Positions 17,461 to 26,524 are shown, counted from the first letter of the stretch. The stretch is 51,103 nucleotides of DNA from Bacillota bacterium (GCA_023415475.1 JAEZKL010000020.1:1-51103), one strand, 5' to 3'. A program made the numbers and translations. The notes: a model not told the origin generated them from the letters alone.

Positions 17461-17489
17461 GCATATTGCAAGCCTGCTTGTGGATATGC
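17461..17489 (+). other. Hairpin between the two permease genes
   Basis: GCATATTGCAAGC pairs with GCTTGTGGATATGC (near-perfect stem, two-base loop). It has no T-run, so it is not a terminator. It may be an RNA-processing or stability element adjusting the ratio of the two permeases. Confidence 0.4.
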
Positions 17490-17559
17490 GATCGGAGTGG
17501 AAGATAATGAACATGCTTTTGTCCATGATAAAAATTAAGATTGAGAGGTGTGCTTCTTC

Positions 17560-18522
17560 ATGAAAATCGATGAAATGAAAATGGATGAGGAGAAGGTCGG
17601 AAAGAAGCTTAAAAAGCGAAAAAGACAGTTTCGTCTTTCAGGCGGAGATATAGCATTTAATATTATTAACTATATTTTCTTTGGTGTATTTACACTTATC
17701 TGTTTCCTGCCGTTCTATTATATATTTATTAATACAATTAGTAGTAATGAATTGGCAAATGCAGGAATTATAACATTAATTCCGAAAGGTATTCATCTAA
17801 ATAATTATTATGCTCTCAGAAATGTCAGTAACTTTGGTACTGCTGTTATCGTTACCGTTGCCAGAACTATTTTGGGTACCATATTGATGGTGATTGCCTC
17901 TGCCTTTTGCGGATATCTGGTTACAAAGAAGGAGATGTGGGGAAGAAGATTCTGGTATCGCTTCCTGATCATCACCATGTATTTTAATGCCGGATTAATC
18001 CCCTGGTATTTAAATATGTCCATGCTGGGACTGACCAATAACTTCTTAGCTTACATTATCCCGGCGATTGTTGCTCCATACAATATCATCCTGGTAAAGA
18101 CCTATATTGAGTCAATACCCGCAGAACTGGAGGAGAGTGCGGCAATCGATGGTGCAGGGTATCTGCTACGTTTTCGCAAGATCGTGTTTCCCCTTTGCAA
18201 ACCGATCTTGGCAACGATAGCAATCTTCGGTGCTTTGGGACATTGGAACTCATTTATCGATGCCATGATTTTAATGGGAAACAAACCTCAGCTGCAAACC
18301 CTTCAGTATGTATTATATATCTATTTGAATAAGGCAAATAACCTTGCAACAGTAATGAAATCAGGTGGGGTACTTACAGAAAATATGCTGGAGGCAGCAT
18401 TAAGTGGACGTACCATAAAGTTTACGGTTGCTATGGTCTCCATCATTCCAATTTTATTGGTCTATCCGTTCTTATCAAAATATTTCCAGAAGGGCATCAT
18501 GATTGGTGCGGTTAAAGGTTAG
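17560..18522 (+). CDS. LplC/YtcP-type sugar ABC permease
   Basis: A 320-residue CUT1 permease of the MalG/LplC class with six predicted helices and the EAA loop EESAAIDGAGYLLRFRKIVFP. The C-terminus FQKGIMIGAVKG is typical of this group. The start is ATG at 17560, preceded by GAGAGG; the longer reading from the GTG at 17548 overlaps that ribosome binding site. It pairs with the extended LplB-type permease to form the channel. No ATPase gene is nearby, as is usual for LplABC systems that share an MsmX-type ATPase encoded elsewhere. Confidence 0.92.
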   Translation: MKIDEMKMDEEKVGKKLKKRKRQFRLSGGDIAFNIINYIFFGVFTLICFLPFYYIFINTISSNELANAGIITLIPKGIHLNNYYALRNVSNFGTAVIVTVARTILGTILMVIASAFCGYLVTKKEMWGRRFWYRFLIITMYFNAGLIPWYLNMSMLGLTNNFLAYIIPAIVAPYNIILVKTYIESIPAELEESAAIDGAGYLLRFRKIVFPLCKPILATIAIFGALGHWNSFIDAMILMGNKPQLQTLQYVLYIYLNKANNLATVMKSGGVLTENMLEAALSGRTIKFTVAMVSIIPILLVYPFLSKYFQKGIMIGAVKG

Positions 18523-18576
18523 GTTTTTAGCATTCGTGCTATCAATAATTTATATTTTTTAGAGGAGGACAAATGT

Positions 18577-20358
18577 ATGTGGAAAGTGAAAAGATATTTA
18601 TCAATCATCCTTGTTATCGTGTTATGCTTTAGCTTGGCTGGTTGTAAATCTTCCAAGGAAGAAGAAGTAACACCGGAACCTACAGAAGCTGCTACAGCAG
18701 GGGAAGCTACTCAGGCACCGGCAGAAGAGCCAACGGATGATATATCAGATATTATTCCGGAAGAGACAGTTACTCTTACTGCTTTTAGTCAGTTAGCTAA
18801 TTATAATGGAGAACAGATGGGTTGGATGGCAAAGATTCTGCTGGATAAGTTCAATGTTAAGTTAAACATTGTGAATGCACCGGAGGGTGTATTTGCTACC
18901 CGTATGGAATCCGGAGAATTAGGAGATCTTATCTTTTTTGGCAATGATACCGATGAATATCAGCAGGCTATTGCGGCAGATATGCTGTTTGACTGGAATG
19001 AGGATGATATTCTTGCTGAATATGGTCCGTACATTAACGAGAATATGCAGAATGCATTAAATAAAAATGCAGGTCTTTCTCCCGATGGTAAGACTGTATA
19101 CGGTTTTGGTTATAATGTAGGAACCTCAACAAAGGAGCATCAGGCGTTCTTCTATCATCCTGATATCCGTTGGGATCTTTATGAGAAGATTGGAGCTCCG
19201 AAGATCACAAAGCTAGAGGATTATGTTGATGTTCTTGCAAAGATGGTTGAAGCTGAGCCCAAGTCTGATTCCGGAGCACAGACCTATGGTGTGTCCTTCT
19301 TCAAGGATTGGGACGGTGACATGGTAATGTATGTTAAGTCTACCGGTGCTTTATATGGTTATGATGAGTTTGGCTTTACACTTTACAATGTAGAAACACA
19401 GGAAGTTCAGCCGATTCTTGATGAAAACAGTATGTATCTTAGAAGCTTAAAGTTCTATAATAATTTGTATCAGAAGGGATTACTTGATCCTGATTCCATG
19501 ACTCAGACTTCTGAAGATGCGAATAATGTATATAAGGATGGTGGGGCATTCTTTAATATCTTTACCTTCTTGGGAAGAGACATGTATAATACCGAAGAGC
19601 ACACATCCCAAGGCAAGGGTATGTATGCCTTAGCAGCAGATGATATGAATGTTCTTACCTATGGTTTAAATATCTTTGGTGGTAACAGAATCTGGGCTAT
19701 CGGTGCGAACACGGAATATCCTGAATTATGTATGGCAATTATTAATTATTTCTGCACACCGGAAGGAACTATGACCTATTATTATGGTCCTAAGGGAGTA
19801 AACTGGGATTATGATGCGAACGGAAAGGCATATTTGACCGAACATGGTCTTACTTGCCGTAGAGATTTAACCACACAAATGACTGGTGATTACAGTGGTG
19901 CTTATGAAGATGGTCAGGGTAAATGGAACAACGAGACCTGGGATCGAGACAGCATTAATCCAGAAGGCAATGGAGAGACCTATAATTATCTGTTCTGGGA
20001 AAGCTACAAGTCCATACCTACAACCAATGCTGAACAGAAGTGGAAGGATTTTACAGGCTTTATGACTCCTGATGATTACCTTTCTGATTCCGGTAAGATA
20101 GCGATCTCTTTAGGCTCCGGCTTTACCATGGATACCAGAGACGATGAACTGAACACTACCTGGGCACAGGTTGCAGAATGTGTAAAATCCTATACCTGGC
20201 AGATGATCTATGCGAAGACGGATGCAGAATATGATAAACTGTTAGGAGAATTCAGAGCAAAAGCGAAGGAATATGGCTATGATACCTGTGTTGAGTGGTG
20301 CAAGGGTCAGGCTGAGAAGAGAAAAGCAAAGGAAGACGCATTATTGGCTTTAGAATAG
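18577..20358 (+). CDS. LplA-type extracellular solute-binding lipoprotein
   Basis: A 593-residue sugar-binding lipoprotein. It has a basic start, a hydrophobic signal and the lipobox LAGC (Cys at about residue 23), then a Ser/Glu/Thr/Pro-rich linker, so it is anchored on the outer face of the membrane. The remainder is aromatic-rich and resembles family 1 solute-binding proteins of LplABC importers. It should deliver oligosaccharides to the two permeases just upstream. The fucosidase and alpha-xylosidase around it suggest xyloglucan fragments, which is an inference. The ATG at 18577 follows AGAGGAGG. Confidence 0.92.
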   Translation: MWKVKRYLSIILVIVLCFSLAGCKSSKEEEVTPEPTEAATAGEATQAPAEEPTDDISDIIPEETVTLTAFSQLANYNGEQMGWMAKILLDKFNVKLNIVNAPEGVFATRMESGELGDLIFFGNDTDEYQQAIAADMLFDWNEDDILAEYGPYINENMQNALNKNAGLSPDGKTVYGFGYNVGTSTKEHQAFFYHPDIRWDLYEKIGAPKITKLEDYVDVLAKMVEAEPKSDSGAQTYGVSFFKDWDGDMVMYVKSTGALYGYDEFGFTLYNVETQEVQPILDENSMYLRSLKFYNNLYQKGLLDPDSMTQTSEDANNVYKDGGAFFNIFTFLGRDMYNTEEHTSQGKGMYALAADDMNVLTYGLNIFGGNRIWAIGANTEYPELCMAIINYFCTPEGTMTYYYGPKGVNWDYDANGKAYLTEHGLTCRRDLTTQMTGDYSGAYEDGQGKWNNETWDRDSINPEGNGETYNYLFWESYKSIPTTNAEQKWKDFTGFMTPDDYLSDSGKIAISLGSGFTMDTRDDELNTTWAQVAECVKSYTWQMIYAKTDAEYDKLLGEFRAKAKEYGYDTCVEWCKGQAEKRKAKEDALLALE

Positions 20359-20366
20359 TGTGAAAA

Positions 20367-20392
20367 AAGGATTTTGTAAATCAAAAATCCTT
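20367..20392 (+). terminator. Hairpin after the solute-binding protein gene
   Basis: AAGGATTTT pairs with AAAAATCCTT across a short loop, nine bases after the stop codon. No T-run follows, so it may protect the mRNA 3' end or be only a partial terminator. Confidence 0.5.
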
Positions 20393-20537
20393 GGGAAGAA
20401 CTGAGAAGTTCTCCCATTGGAACGAACTCCTTGTTCTTCCGGGTTTCCGGCTGCATAACAGGGCAGGCAAGAAAGGGCAATGTAAAAATAATAGGCATAA
20501 CGGGTAAGCCTATAAAAGCTAGATTTGTTATTATGGG

Positions 20538-20583
20538 GGATATCTCAGTATTCTATTAATACAGATGACTGAGATATCCTCTT
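20538..20583 (+). terminator. Intrinsic terminator candidate
   Basis: A perfect 12-bp stem, GGATATCTCAGT (20538-20549) with ACTGAGATATCC (20568-20579), followed by TCTTATT. It probably ends the transporter operon. Confidence 0.65.
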
Positions 20584-20771
20584 ATTCATGATCAAATCAC
20601 TTTGAATTCAAATAATATTAGAAAATATGCCATGGAATTGAGAAAATAAACCATTTTATCTAATAAAAGTCTTTGTTATGATAAATGATACATAGCAATA
20701 TTTTAATTCAAAAGAGCAATTAATTGTAACATAGAGAATGACTGATATAAAATAAGAAAATATATGGAAAA

Positions 20772-20990
20772 GAAGGGGAGATTATATTCTCCTAGTAAGA
20801 TACCATAAATATACAAAATTCTGAAAGGGAGAATAAAATCTCCCAAGTACTTTATTAATAATATCTATATGGTGAAGGGGAGATTAAATTCTCCTATGAA
20901 GATACTAAAATATCTAATGTTATGAAAGGGAGAATAAAATCTCCCAAGTACTTTATTAATAATATCAATATGGTGAAGGGAGATTTTTAT
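20772..20990 (+). repeat. Tandem about 102-bp leader repeat with Shine-Dalgarno-like hairpins
   Basis: Two near-identical units (20772-20873 and 20874-20974), followed by the first 16 bases of a third that form the ribosome binding site of the GH31 gene. Each unit has two small hairpins with GGGAGA-like 5' arms and TCTCC-like 3' arms (for example 20827-20844 and 20928-20945, GGGAGA-ATAAAA-TCTCCC). The GH31 ribosome binding site GGGAGA (20978-20983) is the fifth copy and could pair with the TCTCCC at 20940-20945, which would hide it. This is a candidate regulatory leader. Confidence 0.7.
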
Positions 20991-23336
20991 ATGAAATTTA
21001 GTAATGGTTGTTGGCTTCAAAGGGAAGGAACCGAAGTGTTCTCTCCGGTTGAAGTTTATTACGCTAAGAAAGAAGAAACCCAGATTACGCTATGCACCCC
21101 AACCCATAAGATTATACATCGCGGTGATACCCTGGGTGGGCCGAATCTGACCATTCGCATATCGGCTCCGATGCCGGAAGTCCTACGGATCCGTTGTGAC
21201 CACTATATGGGAGTTGTTAAGAAAGCTCCGGAATTTGAGCTCGAGTATGAAGAGGGAAAGCACCTCATTGCCGATGAGACAGAAGAGATGATTATGATAA
21301 ATAGTGGGAACCTTCGTGTCGAGATTAATAAATTAAGCTGGAAGATGACCTACTATCGAGGGAGCGAGAAGATTACGGACAGCGGCTTGAAAGATCTGGC
21401 CTATGTTAAGACTGACTGGAGAGGTCTGGCCTATGATGATGGGAAAGAGCATGATACCTATATGAGAGAAAGGTTGTCTCTCTCAGTCGGAGAATTGATT
21501 TATGGTCTTGGTGAGAGATTTACACCCTTTGTGAAAAATGGGCAGAGCATTGACATATGGAATGAGGATGGAGGAACCTCGACAGAACAGTCTTACAAGA
21601 ATATCCCCTTCTATCTCTCGAACCGTGGCTATGGTATATTCGTAAACCATCCGGAACGAGTATCCTTTGAGGTGAGCTCGGAGATGGTGAAAAAAGTACA
21701 GTTTTCCGTTCCCGGTGAAGGGCTGGACTACTTTCTGATTAACGGACCGACAATGCAGGAAGTATTAATGCGCTATACGGATCTGACCGGCAAGCCGGCA
21801 TTACCTCCGGCATGGACCTTCGGCCTCTGGCTATCAACCTCTTTTACGACGAATTATGATGAGGAGACGGTAAACAGCTTTGTGGACGGTATGTTAAGCC
21901 GCGGTATTTTGTTGAAGGTATTTCATTTTGACTGTTTTTGGATGAAGGAATTTCATTGGAGTGATATGACCTGGGATTCCAGAGTGTTCCCGGATCCGGC
22001 AGGCATGTTAAAGCGCTTGAAGGATAAGGGCTTGAAGATCTGTGTGTGGATCAACAGCTATATCGGACAAGAATCCTCCATGTTCCGGGAGGGTGTGGAA
22101 GGCGGATACTTTATAAAGCGCCCGAACGGAGACGTATGGCAATGGGATATGTGGCAGCCGGGTATGGCGATCGTCGATTTTACTAACCCGAAGGCATGTA
22201 AATGGTTCTCTTCTAAGCTGGAAGCCCTTCTAGATATGGGAGTGGACTGCTTTAAGACGGACTTTGGTGAAAGAATTCCGACCGATGTCGTATACTTCGA
22301 CGGATCAGACCCTATGAGGATGCACAATTACTATACTTATCTATATAATAAGGTTGTATTCGAGCTATTACAGAGGAAGCGTGGTAAGGGAGAAGCTGTT
22401 CTGTTTGCCAGAAGTGCAACCGCAGGTGGTCAGAAATTTCCGGTACACTGGGGAGGTGATTGCTGGTCCGATTACGAGTCTATGGCAGAAAGTCTTCGCG
22501 GAGGCTTGTCTTTGACTATGTCCGGTTTTGGCTTCTGGAGCCATGATATCGGTGGCTTTGAGAGTACCTCGACTCCTGATGTGTATAAACGCTGGTGTGC
22601 CTTTGGTTTATTATCCACCCATTCACGTCTGCATGGCAGCTCTTCTTACCGTGTTCCGTGGGCTTACGACGAGGAGGCAGTAGATGTGGTTCGCTTCTTC
22701 TCTAAGCTTAAGGCGTCCCTAATGCCCTATCTTTACAGTAATGCTGTAACTACCTCAAAGTCCGGTATACCCTCCATGCGGAGCATGGTGATGGAGTTTA
22801 CCCAGGATCTGACCTGTGCGTATCTGGATAAGCAGTATATGTTGGGAGATAAGCTCTTAGTGGCTCCAATCTTCAACGAGGAGGGTATGGCTCAGTATTA
22901 TCTGCCCGAAGGTACCTGGACCAATTATCTTACCGGAGAGAAGAAGCAGGGAAATCGTTGGTACAAAGAAACTCACGGATATCTGAGTATTCCGCTATAT
23001 GTTCGTGAAAACTCTATACTTGCGGTTGGTGAGAAGGTTGAGGATGCGGTATATGACTATAGTGAGAATGTAAACCTGAAGGTTTATGAAATGATAGACC
23101 AAGTAGTCTCTACTGCTGTAGTATATAATAAGGAGGCTAAGTCTGAATTAGAGGCTAAGGTTCTTAAGCAGGGTGATACCATCACGATTGAGGTAAATAC
23201 CGCGAAGCATTATTGTGTGACTTTGATTAACTGTACCGCAATCTCCTCCGTATCGAATGCAAGCTATGAGATTATGGATAACAATACAATAATAACTCCG
23301 GATAAAAAAGGGACCATAATCGTACATTTGAAATAA
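20991..23336 (+). CDS. yicI: GH31 alpha-xylosidase, YicI-like
   Basis: A 781-residue glycoside hydrolase family 31 enzyme. The nucleophile Asp424 lies in CFKTDFGERIP, the signature of YicI-type alpha-xylosidases, and the acid/base Asp490 in HWGGDCWSDYESM. The N-terminal beta-sandwich, the barrel and the C-terminal beta-domains fill the usual family length (772 in E. coli YicI). There is no signal peptide, so it is cytoplasmic. It removes alpha-1,6-xylose from xyloglucan oligosaccharides or isoprimeverose. The start is ATG at 20991 after GAAGGGAGAT. An in-frame longer reading from 20922 would translate part of the tandem leader repeat and is rejected. Confidence 0.93.
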   Translation: MKFSNGCWLQREGTEVFSPVEVYYAKKEETQITLCTPTHKIIHRGDTLGGPNLTIRISAPMPEVLRIRCDHYMGVVKKAPEFELEYEEGKHLIADETEEMIMINSGNLRVEINKLSWKMTYYRGSEKITDSGLKDLAYVKTDWRGLAYDDGKEHDTYMRERLSLSVGELIYGLGERFTPFVKNGQSIDIWNEDGGTSTEQSYKNIPFYLSNRGYGIFVNHPERVSFEVSSEMVKKVQFSVPGEGLDYFLINGPTMQEVLMRYTDLTGKPALPPAWTFGLWLSTSFTTNYDEETVNSFVDGMLSRGILLKVFHFDCFWMKEFHWSDMTWDSRVFPDPAGMLKRLKDKGLKICVWINSYIGQESSMFREGVEGGYFIKRPNGDVWQWDMWQPGMAIVDFTNPKACKWFSSKLEALLDMGVDCFKTDFGERIPTDVVYFDGSDPMRMHNYYTYLYNKVVFELLQRKRGKGEAVLFARSATAGGQKFPVHWGGDCWSDYESMAESLRGGLSLTMSGFGFWSHDIGGFESTSTPDVYKRWCAFGLLSTHSRLHGSSSYRVPWAYDEEAVDVVRFFSKLKASLMPYLYSNAVTTSKSGIPSMRSMVMEFTQDLTCAYLDKQYMLGDKLLVAPIFNEEGMAQYYLPEGTWTNYLTGEKKQGNRWYKETHGYLSIPLYVRENSILAVGEKVEDAVYDYSENVNLKVYEMIDQVVSTAVVYNKEAKSELEAKVLKQGDTITIEVNTAKHYCVTLINCTAISSVSNASYEIMDNNTIITPDKKGTIIVHLK

Positions 23337-23352
23337 CCGGCTTTTCATGATT

Positions 23353-23392
23353 CCGACCGAATAAGTTTTGTGCTTATTCGGTCGGATTTGTT
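23353..23392 (+). terminator. Intrinsic terminator after the GH31 gene
   Basis: A perfect 13-bp stem, CCGACCGAATAAG / CTTATTCGGTCGG, with a 7-nt loop, followed by ATTTGTTT. Confidence 0.88.
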
Positions 23393-23538
23393 TCCATGCT
23401 TCATTAAAAGATATATCTAAGCAAATACGGAAGTATAAAATGAACTTATATTATCATATATGTAATATAGTCACATATTCGTATGAGAAGTTATGATAAA
23501 ATATATTCATACGATTAAAATAGAGAGGTGTAAATAAT

Positions 23539-23862
23539 ATGTTTTCATTATTTCATAGAAATGACTCCAATACAATCCATGTAAGTGAGATTGATAATAT
23601 CTTACCGGATATTAATCTGATTGATATCAGGGAGGCTTATGAATGTGCCCATGGCAGTATAAAGGGCTCCAGGAACATACCTATGGGACAGCTGTTATCA
23701 AATCCTGATCAATATATGGATAAGTCAAAAAAATATTATATTATGTGCCAATCCGGCGGAAGAAGCTCCGGCGCGGTGGCTGCCCTACAGCGTGCAGGCT
23801 ATGATGTTGTTAACGTCAGGGGTGGCATGGGAAGCTATTTCGGAAAAAACCGAAGCAAGTAG
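23539..23862 (+). CDS. Single-domain rhodanese-like protein
   Basis: A 107-residue protein that is one rhodanese domain. It has IDIREAYECAHGSIKGSRNIP, the active-site loop CQSGGRS with the catalytic Cys at about residue 70, and VRGGMGSY at the end. Such proteins carry sulfane sulfur as a persulfide. It lacks the DUF2892 tail of YgaP. It is monocistronic, with a possible extended -10 (TGATAAAAT) upstream and a strong bidirectional terminator downstream. RBS AGAGAGGTG precedes the ATG. The sulfur acceptor is unknown. Confidence 0.9.
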   Translation: MFSLFHRNDSNTIHVSEIDNILPDINLIDIREAYECAHGSIKGSRNIPMGQLLSNPDQYMDKSKKYYIMCQSGGRSSGAVAALQRAGYDVVNVRGGMGSYFGKNRSK

Positions 23863-23908
23863 GGACTATTGTATCATGTTCATAGATAGGTATGTTAGAA
23901 TATAAGAT

Positions 23909-23972
23909 AGTGCCTTATCAATGTAGTATGCTCCGATGCTATATAGGGAGCATTCTATATTGATAAGGCACT
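23909..23972. terminator. Bidirectional terminator between convergent genes
   Basis: A long hairpin pairs AGTGCCTTATCAAT with ATTGATAAGGCACT and an inner ATGCTCC with GGAGCAT. It lies between the convergent rhodanese and DUF4914 genes and serves both strands. Confidence 0.85.
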
Positions 23973-23984
23973 TATTTGCCGTTC

Positions 23985-25862
23985 TTAGTATCTCATCGGG
24001 ATTAAGTCAATATAATCCTGTAAGGGTGCATCTCTTAATAAACATTCAATGATCTGTTTTCCTAAAGGATCAAGCTCCTCGGTATTATACTTAACAGCTT
24101 CCTTCTTAAAGAATTCCGTTAAAATCGCAGCGCCCGCATCATAACCATCGGTGCCAAGCTTGGACTGTCTCTCCGGTTGAAGGAATGATCTACGGATATA
24201 TTGACCGTCAACCTTCAGCGATTCAAGACCATAGCCTAAGAGGGTACAACGTGCTTCCTTCAATTGATCCATCTTAAATTTTGCACTACCGCGTCTTGCT
24301 ATATATTCTCTTGCTACCCATTGAGGATTGAAGCTTACTTTATATACACCGATGTGCTGATTCGGGATTAATACATATCTGGTACTGGAGGATCTTACAA
24401 TCTGGTCCAGTAAAAGGTTGGCCTGTTTTACCATCTTGCCGGTAGCAAAGGGCCAATAGGAGCCGACTCCTTCACTAATCATACCCTTACCGCCTATAAT
24501 ACTGGGATTATTATAGCCTCTGGGAGCGACCAGTCGCCATAACCATGCAAGGGCAGGGGGTAATATCTGAAGCAAGCCAATAATACCGTAGGAAGGATTT
24601 TCTCTGGTACTAGGAGGAGTACGAACACCAAAGCTTCGTACATCAACCTCAACAGGATCTGAGACGATGTCAGGCACCAAATGTCTGGGAAGAATTGCTC
24701 TTGGATTCGGACAGGGTTGACCGGTGGAATCTAAAGTGTGTTCCCATACAAGGCAGGTAGCTTTAGGAACTGCTTGTATATTTAAGAAGAGAAGTGGCTC
24801 CTTCGGTTGGGTAAAGATCTTCTCATATTGAGGTGAGGTGCCGTATTCCGTTACATGATCAAGTCTCAAGAACCAGCCGTTTTCCGCATCCTGTACCACT
24901 AATTTTTTACTGTCATTCTGCATATTCGGATGGCAGAGTGCCATATCGTCGGTTACCGGACGTAGCTCGCAGGATTCGTTTAATTCCAGGTGGAATGTCT
25001 CGCCGGTAACTATGTTTTCTCCTAATACTAATCTACCGTCAGCTGCTCTGTGAGGAGGCTCAATCATTTCTGATTTTCCACCGCCGGAAGCACCCTCATG
25101 CATAATTACAATCTCGTTATCATAAGGAGTGATTACCTTAACGGTAGAAGCGTGAGCCGTTACCCAGCCTTCCCTTTCACCAATATTCAGCAAGACTCCA
25201 TAGATACCCTTCTTAGCACTGGGACCAGGGTACAGATTATAAGAAAATACCTCATGAACCTCTTCCAGTCGGTTGTGTACAACAATCTGCTTACCGTCAA
25301 AATTAGTATGTCGAAATGGAGGTGCGAGATATACAATTGCCTTCGGGGTGAAGTTATCCTGAACCTCGTCAATTCCTAAAAAGCCCTGTAAGTCTGCGAG
25401 GGCGCAGGCAAAGAATGCTGCATTGGCCGGAGCGATTAAAATTGCATCATAGCCATATTCATAGCCACCGGCTTTAAAAGGAAGAACGATCAGTTCCTGC
25501 TTCTTAAGCCAATCAAAGGTCTCATTGCGCAGAGGCTCAAAGTCTGTGTGATATTCATCTTGATACCTAGGCTTATCTGTGTCTAAATTGTCACCGATAA
25601 CAAGACTGTCCGGATCACGACGACGCATATAGTCCTCCATATAGTTTACAGCCACACCGTTTTTACAGCGTATCACATTTGCCTCTACAACCTTACCTTT
25701 TCCCGGCACATCATAAACAACCTCAAAGCTGTCTACCGCTTCATTACCAAAGGAGAGCTCGATCAATTCTGCCCTTGATTTAGGGAAAGTGACCTTACTG
25801 CTTCCGGTAATGATATTCCTAACTTCATCTGTCAAAATAAATTGCTGCAAGTAGTCCTTCAT
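23985..25862 (-). CDS. DUF4914 family P-loop protein (PEPCK-like fold)
   Basis: A 625-residue cytoplasmic protein recognised as the DUF4914 type. Near residue 255 it has HEGASGGGKSEM, a phosphate-binding loop resembling the kinase-1a loop of phosphoenolpyruvate carboxykinases, so a nucleotide-dependent kinase or carboxykinase-like activity is possible. Other PEPCK motifs were not confirmed. The region GRLVLGENIVTGETFHLEL and the GGKGMISEGVGSYWPFATGK block look conserved. No function has been shown for the family as far as I know. The start is ATG at 25862 after TGGAGT. It is probably transcribed alone; purE lies 158 bp upstream on the same strand. Confidence 0.75.
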   Translation of the reverse strand: MKDYLQQFILTDEVRNIITGSSKVTFPKSRAELIELSFGNEAVDSFEVVYDVPGKGKVVEANVIRCKNGVAVNYMEDYMRRRDPDSLVIGDNLDTDKPRYQDEYHTDFEPLRNETFDWLKKQELIVLPFKAGGYEYGYDAILIAPANAAFFACALADLQGFLGIDEVQDNFTPKAIVYLAPPFRHTNFDGKQIVVHNRLEEVHEVFSYNLYPGPSAKKGIYGVLLNIGEREGWVTAHASTVKVITPYDNEIVIMHEGASGGGKSEMIEPPHRAADGRLVLGENIVTGETFHLELNESCELRPVTDDMALCHPNMQNDSKKLVVQDAENGWFLRLDHVTEYGTSPQYEKIFTQPKEPLLFLNIQAVPKATCLVWEHTLDSTGQPCPNPRAILPRHLVPDIVSDPVEVDVRSFGVRTPPSTRENPSYGIIGLLQILPPALAWLWRLVAPRGYNNPSIIGGKGMISEGVGSYWPFATGKMVKQANLLLDQIVRSSSTRYVLIPNQHIGVYKVSFNPQWVAREYIARRGSAKFKMDQLKEARCTLLGYGLESLKVDGQYIRRSFLQPERQSKLGTDGYDAGAAILTEFFKKEAVKYNTEELDPLGKQIIECLLRDAPLQDYIDLIPMRY

Positions 25863-26020
25863 ATGTTACTCCATTTCTTTAATTTACTTCATTTATCATA
25901 TGCAAACTGGGATATGGATTTCTTATCATATCTCTTCATTTGCTCTACGTACATTTAAAATAGAATTTACCTATCGATATTGATTTAATACAATAATAAA
26001 TTGTTAAAGCCAAAGCAGAA

Positions 26021-26524
26021 TTACATTTTCCACCACATCTCAGTCTGTAGCTTTGTATCCTTTTCGATTACTTCCTCTACCATATCGGCTTTGAATTTAT
26101 CAAGCTTAGTACTAAGCTCCTCATTATTGATCGCCAGCATCTGAGCGGCAAGAATTCCGGCATTATCTGCACCATCGATGGCAACGGTAGCTACCGGAAT
26201 ACCCTTGGGCATCTGTACGGTGGACAGAAGAGAATCCAGACCATCCATAGTAGAAGATTTAATAGGGATGCCGATTACCGGAAGGGTAGTATGGGCGGCG
26301 ATAATTCCAGCGAGATGAGCGGCCTTACCGGCTGCACATATGATTACACCAAATCCGTTATGTTTAGCGGAGCTTGCAAAATCGCAGGCAAGCTTTGGAG
26401 TACGATGGGCACTCATGACATGAACCTCAACCTCGATACCGAAGCCTTTCAGAGTGTTTATGGCACCTTTCACTACCGGCAAATCGCTATCACTGCCCAT
26501 AAGAATTGCTACTTTTTTACTCAT
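26021..26524 (-). CDS. purE: N5-carboxyaminoimidazole ribonucleotide mutase (PurE)
   Basis: A 167-residue class I PurE, which converts N5-CAIR to CAIR in purine synthesis. Motifs are MGSDSDLPVV (phosphate loop), SAHRTP (catalytic His) and GKAAHLAG. The length is normal. RBS AAGAAGGAGG precedes the ATG. No purK or other purine gene is adjacent, so it is isolated from a pur operon. I looked in its leader for a purine or ZTP riboswitch and recognised none. Confidence 0.93.
   Translation of the reverse strand: MSKKVAILMGSDSDLPVVKGAINTLKGFGIEVEVHVMSAHRTPKLACDFASSAKHNGFGVIICAAGKAAHLAGIIAAHTTLPVIGIPIKSSTMDGLDSLLSTVQMPKGIPVATVAIDGADNAGILAAQMLAINNEELSTKLDKFKADMVEEVIEKDTKLQTEMWWKM

Larger units (their letters stand above)
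20359..20990. other. Long leader/intergenic region before the GH31 gene
   Basis: 632 bp with no convincing gene. It holds a hairpin right after the lipoprotein gene (20367-20392), a strong hairpin terminator candidate (20538-20583), an AT-rich stretch and a tandem-repeat leader (20772-20990). No clear -35/-10 pair was found between the terminator and the repeats. Confidence 0.6.

Noticed and set aside
5780..20703. Shared 16-mer ATACATAGCAATATTT at 5780-5795 and 20688-20703
   Set aside because: Similarity does not extend on either side and the sequence is AT-rich; chance is a sufficient explanation.
20922..20990. N-terminal extension of the GH31 enzyme from the ATG at 20922
   Set aside because: It would translate repeat sequence, and a good ribosome binding site stands before the ATG at 20991, where family similarity begins.
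23985..25862. Calling the DUF4914 protein a phosphoenolpyruvate carboxykinase
   Set aside because: Only the P-loop resembles PEPCK; the other catalytic motifs could not be confirmed.
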